Shown one piece after another: positions 6,450 through 11,376 of a stretch of DNA of 11,376 nucleotides; position 1 is the first letter of the stretch; every line of letters starts with the position of its first letter. Below the pieces are notes generated by a model. It searched no databases, was not told the DNA's origin, and was given only the letters and a program-made list of their open reading frames with translations. The DNA comes from JBQTIU01 sp052387815. Lineage in GTDB: Bacteria > Pseudomonadota > Alphaproteobacteria > CACIAM-22H2. Location of the stretch: positions 1-11,376 of the forward strand of contig JBQTIU010000076.1 in NCBI GenBank assembly GCA_052387815.1, written 5' to 3'. The position numbers were made by a program, and so were the translations under genes.

Positions 6450-7814
6450 CTAGAACACGGTCAGGTCCACGATGCCGTCGACGCGCGCCAGCTGGTCGAG
6501 GCGCGAGACGCGCTCGATCATCTCCCGCCGCACATCCTCCGGTAGGAACGGACGGGTCAGACGGTGGAACTTCGCCTCCAGGGCGTCGTCGGGTGTACCG
6601 CGCTCGATCTCCGCTGCCGTGAGCTGCCGATGCGCGGCAACATGCGCGCCGTCGGCGGCCGACGCCGTGATGCGGCAGTTGCGCACGCCGGGGGTCGCTT
6701 TCGAGAACTCGGGATTGATGTCGACGGTCATCGCGCCGATGAGGCGCAGCACGTCCGCGTCCCGGAAGCGCGCCAGCTCGAAACTGTCCGCGCTCACCTC
6801 GCCGTCGGCAAGGGCGGCGGCGATCGAGAAGGGCATCGAGTGGTCCGCGGTCTCGCGCGTTTGCGGGCGCCACAGCTCGGCATCCGCCACGGCGCCGGCA
6901 TAGGCGGATTTGTAGGTCTCGACGTGGAGCTTCGCGATCCGCGATGGTTCGATCCTGGCGCGCAGCTCGAGCGCCGTGTCGATGGGAAGCTGGCAGGAAT
7001 CGCGCACCGGATACTTCTTGATATTGGTTTGAACGATGCCCAGGGTCGGGCCCGATCCGGGCTCCGGCAACGCGAACTCGGCCGGTTGGCCCAGCGTCTG
7101 CTTCCAGATGCCGAAGACGCCCTCGAACGCGTTGGTGGGGCCGGTCATGCCCTCCTTGGCGAGCGTCGCCGCGAAGACGCCGTGCCGGGCGCCGTTGGGA
7201 CCGGCGCAGCCCTTCCACATCGAGAGTTCGCCCGCGCGAGTCTGATAGGTCGGGAGATGCGGGATCACGGCGAGCGACAGCGCGTGCCCCATGCGCTCTT
7301 CGTCGAGGCCCATGACGCGCCCGGCCGCGAGCGCGCAGGCCATCGCGCCGACGAGCGGCTGGTCCCAGCCGGCGTCGTTGAATGGCACCGTGTCGGTGAA
7401 GCGGCATTGGATCTCGTAGGAGATGACGAGCGCCAGGATGAAGTCGCGGCCCGACAGCCCCAGCGCCTCGACCACCGCCAGGAGACCGGGCAGGTTGTCG
7501 GACGGATGCGAGGCATCGAGAGTGCGGTAGGCGTCGTTGAGGTCGAGGTAGCGCACCATCGTGCCGTTGACGAAGGCCGCCATATCCGGGCTCGTGCGCG
7601 CGCCGCTGCCCCAGATGCGAGCGCTCCATGCCGGATCGGCGACGGCGGGCGCCACGCGCCGCGCGATGCGCACGGGCGGCGCCATATACGCGGCGAGGCC
7701 GACGCCGAGCGAGTCGAGCACGCGCGCCTTGGCGGCGCGGATCGCCGCGACCGGCAGATGGCGGTATTCGATCGCGCGCGCGAAGCGCACGATGCGTCTT
7801 GTGGTGTCATCCAT
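6450..7814 (-). CDS. MmgE/PrpD family protein, copy B
   Basis: The 454-residue paralogue of the gene at 4302-5666 aligns end to end without large gaps. Shared blocks include SHPSDN (102-107), ALVISYEIQCRF (128-139), the MWKG segment with Lys201, KKYPVRDSCQLP and RETADHSMP. The catalytic-region residues seen in canonical PrpD (Asp and His of the ND...HPSDN block, and the Gln after YPV) are all present, so it should be active as a dehydratase, isomerase, epimerase or decarboxylase. One local difference from copy A is ND-AYRT for ND-THRT beside the active-site block, which may alter substrate choice. GGAGG six bases upstream supports the ATG at 7814. It lies between the mini-ORF and the YrdC-like gene; the pair is in reverse order compared with copy A. 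Confidence 0.9.
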   Translation of the reverse strand: MDDTTRRIVRFARAIEYRHLPVAAIRAAKARVLDSLGVGLAAYMAPPVRIARRVAPAVADPAWSARIWGSGARTSPDMAAFVNGTMVRYLDLNDAYRTLDASHPSDNLPGLLAVVEALGLSGRDFILALVISYEIQCRFTDTVPFNDAGWDQPLVGAMACALAAGRVMGLDEERMGHALSLAVIPHLPTYQTRAGELSMWKGCAGPNGARHGVFAATLAKEGMTGPTNAFEGVFGIWKQTLGQPAEFALPEPGSGPTLGIVQTNIKKYPVRDSCQLPIDTALELRARIEPSRIAKLHVETYKSAYAGAVADAELWRPQTRETADHSMPFSIAAALADGEVSADSFELARFRDADVLRLIGAMTVDINPEFSKATPGVRNCRITASAADGAHVAAHRQLTAAEIERGTPDDALEAKFHRLTRPFLPEDVRREMIERVSRLDQLARVDGIVDLTVF

Positions 7815-7847
7815 GGTCGTCCTCCAAGGAGCGGTGAGCGCGAGGGT

Positions 7848-7898
7848 TCAGCTGCCCGGCAGTTCGTGCGGCTCGGCGAAGACCATCAATTGTTTCAT
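7848..7898 (-). CDS. Mini-ORF of 16 codons (24 with an alternative start)
   Basis: The frame reads MKQLMVFAEPHELPGS and stops with TGA. AAGGA lies seven bases before its ATG, which is an ideal ribosome site. An alternative in-frame ATG at 7922 overlaps the flavoprotein stop codon as ATGA and would add eight residues (MTGRKETT). It ends 33 bases before the MmgE/PrpD start, which has its own GGAGG. It may be a leader peptide that couples translation, a tiny functional peptide, or the remnant of a deleted gene. I recognise no family; it lacks the Glu/Tyr pattern of PqqA. Confidence 0.35.
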   Translation of the reverse strand: MKQLMVFAEPHELPGS

Positions 7899-7918
7899 CG
7901 TCGTTTCCTTCCGACCCG

Positions 7919-9346
7919 TCATTCCAAGCGCGATTCGCCGCGCTTGAACGAAGCCGCGTGCGCGTCCGCGGCGGCGAAGTAGAAGTCCCGCGTGATGCCC
8001 GTCACCAGCCGCGGCACGCCGAACTTCATGCCGGTGATCGACGACGCGCTGATCCCGCAACTCGGCGTTGCGCCCCAGTTGAACAGATGGACGTCGCGCA
8101 AGTAGGGTGCCTCGCCCGGGCGCCGGGCGGTCAACTCGTAGGCGGGCCCGAGATAGGGGCACGCGGCCAGCGGTTCGCATTCCTCCCCGCTGGGCGGCGT
8201 ATAGCGGTCGCCCCAGGTCGCCACCTCGCCTGCGATCGCCGCGAACTCCAGCCGCCGGCTGAGATCGACCACGAGACCGGTCGCGACGATGACGAAGTCG
8301 AACCGGTGCGTGGCCTGCGGCGTGCCGACGACGACCTCCTCGCCTTCGGCCGCGACGCCGAGCCAAGGCGTCGCGACGTGGAGATGGAACCCGGGGTGCG
8401 AGGCGGCGCGCTCGAGGCTCCACGGCGGGGCGGGCGCGCCGGTCTCCCAGAACCGGCGCATGATGCGCCAGCGCCGGTCGTCGTCGAGCTCGAAGAAATG
8501 GCGCAGGAAGCCGTTGTTCTCGATCCAGCCGCGCATCTCGCTCTTCGGCACCTCGCTGCGGCGGCAGAACACGTCGACGCGCGCCGCGCCGTGCTCGAGC
8601 GCGACCGCCGCGTTGTCGGGGGCCGATGCGCCGATGCCCAAGACGCCGATCCTCTTGCCGGCGAGTGCCACGAAGTCGATGTCCTCGGCCGAGTGGGCGT
8701 AGAGGCGGCGCGGCAGGGCGGCGATCTCCGGCGGGACGAACCACTCCCCGCCTCCGTCCATGCCGTTGGCGAACACGACCTTGCGCGCGAGGATCGCCTG
8801 CTCGCGCCCGGCGCGACGGACCGCGAGCCGCAGCACGCCGGGAACCTCGGGGATCACGGAGCGGACCTCGACCTCGTTGTCGACCGGCAGGTCAAGCAGG
8901 CGACGATACCAGCGGAGGTAATCCATCCATGCCGCGCGCGGGATGCGCACGACCCCGTCCCATGGCGGCAAGTGCGGCTGCGCCTCGTACCAGCTCCGGA
9001 AGGTCAGGCTGGGAATGCCGAGGTCGGGGCCGGTGAGATACTTCGGCGTGCGCAACGCTCGCATGCGCGCGAACGTGACCCACGGCCCCTCGCGCCCGGC
9101 CGGGGCGCGGTCGACCACCAGCACATTGCCGATCTTCTCCCGGCGCAACGCGAAGGCGATGGCGAGGCCGGACTGACCCGCGCCGACGATGGCGACGTCG
9201 TAGACGTGTGCCCCGGAGGAATGGGGCGTCGGCGGCACCCACTCGGCCTTCGGGTAGTCGAGGATCTCGAGGTCGCGGCGCACGCGCGCCTCGAGCGCCG
9301 CGAGGCCTATCGCCTCGGCGGACGGGTTCCCGCGCGGCTCGGCCAT
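7919..9346 (-). CDS. FAD/NAD(P)-dependent monooxygenase-like flavoprotein
   Basis: The 475-residue product has the two-dinucleotide-domain layout of flavin-containing and Baeyer-Villiger-type monooxygenases. The FAD motif GAGQSG is at 55-60, preceded by the beta strand VYDVAIV and followed about 20 residues later by an acidic-arginine VVDR end. A second Rossmann motif, GIGASAPDNA, is at 237-246 for NADPH, with CRR after it. HS at 218-219 precedes it, as in the FMO fingerprint region, and DFVIVATGL is at 350-358. The first 45 residues form an extra N-terminal helix. The ATG at 9346 lies 13 bases after the large-permease stop and has only a weak GGGA site, so coupling is likely. The likely reaction is NADPH and O2-dependent hydroxylation or oxygenation of a small molecule, probably tied to the imported substrate. 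No equivalent exists in the plus-strand half. Confidence 0.82.
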   Translation of the reverse strand: MAEPRGNPSAEAIGLAALEARVRRDLEILDYPKAEWVPPTPHSSGAHVYDVAIVGAGQSGLAIAFALRREKIGNVLVVDRAPAGREGPWVTFARMRALRTPKYLTGPDLGIPSLTFRSWYEAQPHLPPWDGVVRIPRAAWMDYLRWYRRLLDLPVDNEVEVRSVIPEVPGVLRLAVRRAGREQAILARKVVFANGMDGGGEWFVPPEIAALPRRLYAHSAEDIDFVALAGKRIGVLGIGASAPDNAAVALEHGAARVDVFCRRSEVPKSEMRGWIENNGFLRHFFELDDDRRWRIMRRFWETGAPAPPWSLERAASHPGFHLHVATPWLGVAAEGEEVVVGTPQATHRFDFVIVATGLVVDLSRRLEFAAIAGEVATWGDRYTPPSGEECEPLAACPYLGPAYELTARRPGEAPYLRDVHLFNWGATPSCGISASSITGMKFGVPRLVTGITRDFYFAAADAHAASFKRGESRLE

Positions 9347-9359
9347 CGATCCGGTCCCA

Positions 9360-10661
9360 TCAGCGCACCAATCCCGCCACGCGCGGCAGCGCCAGGGTGA
9401 GGTCGGGAACCAGCGCGACCAACATCAGCACGCCCAGCTCCACGATCAGGAACGGCACCACGGCGAGTGAGACGCGCTCGAGCGAGACGCGCGCGATCGG
9501 CGAGACGATGAACAGCACCAGCCCCACCGGCGGGGTGAGGACGCCGAGCAGCAGCCCGATCATCAGGAACAGGCCGTACTGGATCGGGTGCATGCCCAGC
9601 GCCTCAACGCAGATCGGATAGAGCAAGGGTCCCAGGATCACCATGTTCGCGACCGCGTCCATGAACATGCCGACGATCACGAACAGCAGCACGATAAGGA
9701 GCAGCAGAATGAGCTGGCTGTCGGTCATGCCGGTGAGCCAGCGCAGGAGGCCCTGGGGAACCTGGTGGAAGGTCATGATGCGGCCGAACAGGACCGCGGC
9801 CGCGACGATGATCAGGGCGGACGCGGTGACCGCCGCGGTGGCGGAGAGGGAGGCGCGGAGCTTGTCCCAGTTCAGGTTGCGATAGAGCATGAGACCGATG
9901 ACGACCGTGTAGAGGACGGTGATCGTCCCGGCCTCGGTCGGCGAGAACACGCCGAACAGAAGGCCGCCCAGGATCAGGAGGGGGATGGCGAGGGCCGGCG
10001 CCGCGTCGGCGGAGGTCTTGGCGAGCGGCACGAGACCTTCGAAGCGGTGGATCGCGCCGAAGCCCTTGGCGCGCGCGTAAATGTAGGCCGTCACCATGAG
10101 CGACACGCCGATCAGGATGCCGGGCACGACGCCGCCCAGGAACAGCCCGCCGATGGAGATCTGCAGCTGCCCGCCCACGATCACCAGCGGGATGCTGGGC
10201 GGAATGATGGCGCCGAGAACGGCGGCCGAGGCCGTGACCGCCGCCGCGAAGGGGCGGGGGTAGCCCTCCTTGACCATGCTCGGGATCATGATCGGGCCGA
10301 TGGTCGCGGCGTCGGCGAGCGCGGAGCCGTTGATGCCGGCGAAGAACATGCTCGCCACCACGGTGACGTGGGCGAGCCCGCCGCGTATCCAGCCGACCAG
10401 CTGCTGCGCCAGCCGGATCAGCCGCTCGGTGAGGTTCAGGCGGTTGAGCAGCTCTCCTGCCAGCACGAAGGTCGGCAGGGCCAGCAGGGTGAAGGAGTCG
10501 ATGGCGCCGTACATCTCCGTCGCCAGCACGATCGCCGGGATGCGCGTGCCGGAGAACAGCACGAACACCGTGCACGACAGCGCCAGGCTGAAGGCGATGG
10601 GGATCCCGAGGACGAGGAAGACGAGGAAGGGCAGGAACAGGTACCAGCCGACGATGTCCAT
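9360..10661 (-). CDS. dctM: TRAP transporter large permease (DctM family), second system
   Basis: This 433-residue polytopic membrane protein is the transport subunit of the second TRAP system. Family landmarks are INGSALADAATIG (110-122), IPSMVKEGYP (126-135), AIIPPS (151-156), FMDAVANMVILGP (333-345) and TPPVG (376-380). Length is typical. The ATG at 10661 follows the small-permease stop by 18 bases, with only a distant GAGG site, which points to coupled translation. It is clearly different from the large permease at 1858-3165: only family motifs are shared, so the two transporters were not produced by the same duplication as the MmgE/PrpD pair. It is followed directly by the flavoprotein gene. 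Confidence 0.92.
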   Translation of the reverse strand: MDIVGWYLFLPFLVFLVLGIPIAFSLALSCTVFVLFSGTRIPAIVLATEMYGAIDSFTLLALPTFVLAGELLNRLNLTERLIRLAQQLVGWIRGGLAHVTVVASMFFAGINGSALADAATIGPIMIPSMVKEGYPRPFAAAVTASAAVLGAIIPPSIPLVIVGGQLQISIGGLFLGGVVPGILIGVSLMVTAYIYARAKGFGAIHRFEGLVPLAKTSADAAPALAIPLLILGGLLFGVFSPTEAGTITVLYTVVIGLMLYRNLNWDKLRASLSATAAVTASALIIVAAAVLFGRIMTFHQVPQGLLRWLTGMTDSQLILLLLIVLLFVIVGMFMDAVANMVILGPLLYPICVEALGMHPIQYGLFLMIGLLLGVLTPPVGLVLFIVSPIARVSLERVSLAVVPFLIVELGVLMLVALVPDLTLALPRVAGLVR

Positions 10662-10679
10662 GGGGCCCCGCGGTCCGCC

Positions 10680-11243
10680 TCAGCTACCTGGCGCCCTGAG
10701 CGGCGCCTGCTCGGCGGCCTCGCCGAAGTCGAGCTCGCCGTAGCGCCGGAAATGCGCGACATCGCCCGCGATCCAGCGCTTGAGGTCGTCGGCGACGCAG
10801 CCGAGCGCCATCAGCGTCATGAGCGCGGCACCGACCGGCACCGCGAGCTTGATCCAGCCGGTGGAGATGCCCGTCGTCTGCGAGACGATGTGGAACCGGC
10901 CCAAGAAACTCTGCACGCCGTAAACGGCGACGATCGCCACGCACACGCAGGTGGCGAGCTTCGCGAAAACGATGACCCAAGGGCGCAGCGCGAGCGGTAG
11001 AAACCGGATGCACAGCGGGACGTGGACGTGTTCCCAGCGCCGCATGATAGAGATCGAGCCGAGGTAGACGACCCAGACCATGCACCAGGTCGCCACCTCC
11101 TCCGACCACACGAGCGAGATGTTCAGGCCATAACGGAAGAAGATCTGCGCGAGCAGGATGAAGATGATCGCCGCGGTGAGCGCCACCGCGACCGCGTTCG
11201 CCAGGCCGTCGATCGCGTCGAGCAGTCTCTCGAACAACGCCAT
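10680..11243 (-). CDS. dctQ: TRAP transporter small permease (DctQ family), second system
   Basis: The 187-residue product has the four-segment DctQ layout, with hydrophobic stretches at about 13-37, 49-68, 88-110 and 129-150. The motif LVWSEEVATWCMVW (about 44-57), then a Gly-Ser turn and RRWEHVHV, is the family hallmark. A hydrophilic tail of about 35 residues follows the last segment. I start at the ATG at 11243; a GTG four codons upstream (11255) is an equal possibility, and neither has a strong ribosome site. It heads the minus-strand cluster as seen here and precedes the large permease by 18 bases. No binding protein precedes it within the remaining 120 bases; one may lie beyond the right edge. 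Confidence 0.87.
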   Translation of the reverse strand: MALFERLLDAIDGLANAVAVALTAAIIFILLAQIFFRYGLNISLVWSEEVATWCMVWVVYLGSISIMRRWEHVHVPLCIRFLPLALRPWVIVFAKLATCVCVAIVAVYGVQSFLGRFHIVSQTTGISTGWIKLAVPVGAALMTLMALGCVADDLKRWIAGDVAHFRRYGELDFGEAAEQAPLRAPGS

Positions 11244-11315
11244 GCGACCCGGCACGAGTGGGGACCGCCCGCCGCGTCCCTCCGTCCCGTCTCCGCATTC
11301 AACGCCAGGTGCCCA

Positions 11316-11328
11316 TCACAGTGATCAC
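11316..11328. promoter_or_regulatory. Overlapping palindromes upstream of the second TRAP cluster
   Basis: TCACAGTGA (11316-11324) and GTGATCAC (11321-11328) overlap, and ATCACAG is directly repeated (11315-11321 and 11324-11330). The site lies about 75 bases before the small-permease start, where an operator would sit if a promoter is here. The pattern resembles binding sites of dimeric regulators but I cannot name one. No convincing -10 or -35 box was found beside it. Confidence 0.3.
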
Positions 11329-11376
11329 AGCGCCGACCAATCAGGCGCCCCCCCTAGCCCCAATATCCTCGCCCGC

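Noticed and set aside
7848..7922. PqqA-like cofactor precursor peptide
   Set aside because: The size fits, but the Glu-x-x-x-Tyr core of PqqA is absent and there are no pqq genes in the window.
6564..7982. 472-codon plus-strand open frame
   Set aside because: Antisense to MmgE/PrpD copy B, Arg/Gly/Asp-rich shadow of a well-supported gene.
9588..11000. 470-codon plus-strand open frame
   Set aside because: Antisense to the second TRAP permeases, strongly charged low-complexity product, no ribosome site.

Overview
This is a high-GC chromosomal segment from a Gram-negative bacterium. It is probably an alphaproteobacterium, less likely a beta, judging from the G/C-rich third codon positions, two tripartite TRAP carboxylate transporters and a Sec-type periplasmic binding protein. 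No rRNA, tRNA, insertion sequence, integrase or CRISPR array was seen. The genes look like specialised catabolic functions, not housekeeping ones.

The left half reads on the plus strand. A TRAP set comes first: binding protein (275-1258), small permease (1335-1850) and large permease (1858-3165). A strong GC hairpin lies between the binding-protein and small-permease genes. A 420-bp stretch without a confident gene follows (3166-3585), holding a Tat-signal-like reading frame, a palindrome and a weak candidate promoter. After it come a YrdC/Sua5-like gene (3586-4269) and an MmgE/PrpD-family gene (4302-5666).

The right half reads on the minus strand and mirrors the left with different details. 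In transcription order it holds a second TRAP small permease (11243-10680), a second large permease (10661-9360), a flavin-dependent monooxygenase-like protein (9346-7919), a 16-24 codon mini-ORF (about 7898-7848), a second MmgE/PrpD gene (7814-6450) and a second YrdC-like gene (6367-5690). No second binding protein lies in the window. The two halves meet tail to tail with only 23 bp between the stop codons.

The notable point is the repeated pairing. A divergent YrdC-like protein and a 454-residue MmgE/PrpD protein occur together twice, in opposite gene order, each beside a TRAP transporter. The two MmgE/PrpD proteins have equal length and look about half identical by eye. The YrdC-like pair is more divergent but shares the same departures from the canonical tRNA-modification enzyme. 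My inference is a two-branch pathway: each TRAP system imports a carboxylate, the MmgE/PrpD enzyme dehydrates, isomerises or epimerises it, and the YrdC-like protein does an adenylation-type or carbamoylation-type step or binds a ligand. The flavoprotein adds an oxidation in one branch. The substrate cannot be read from the sequence.
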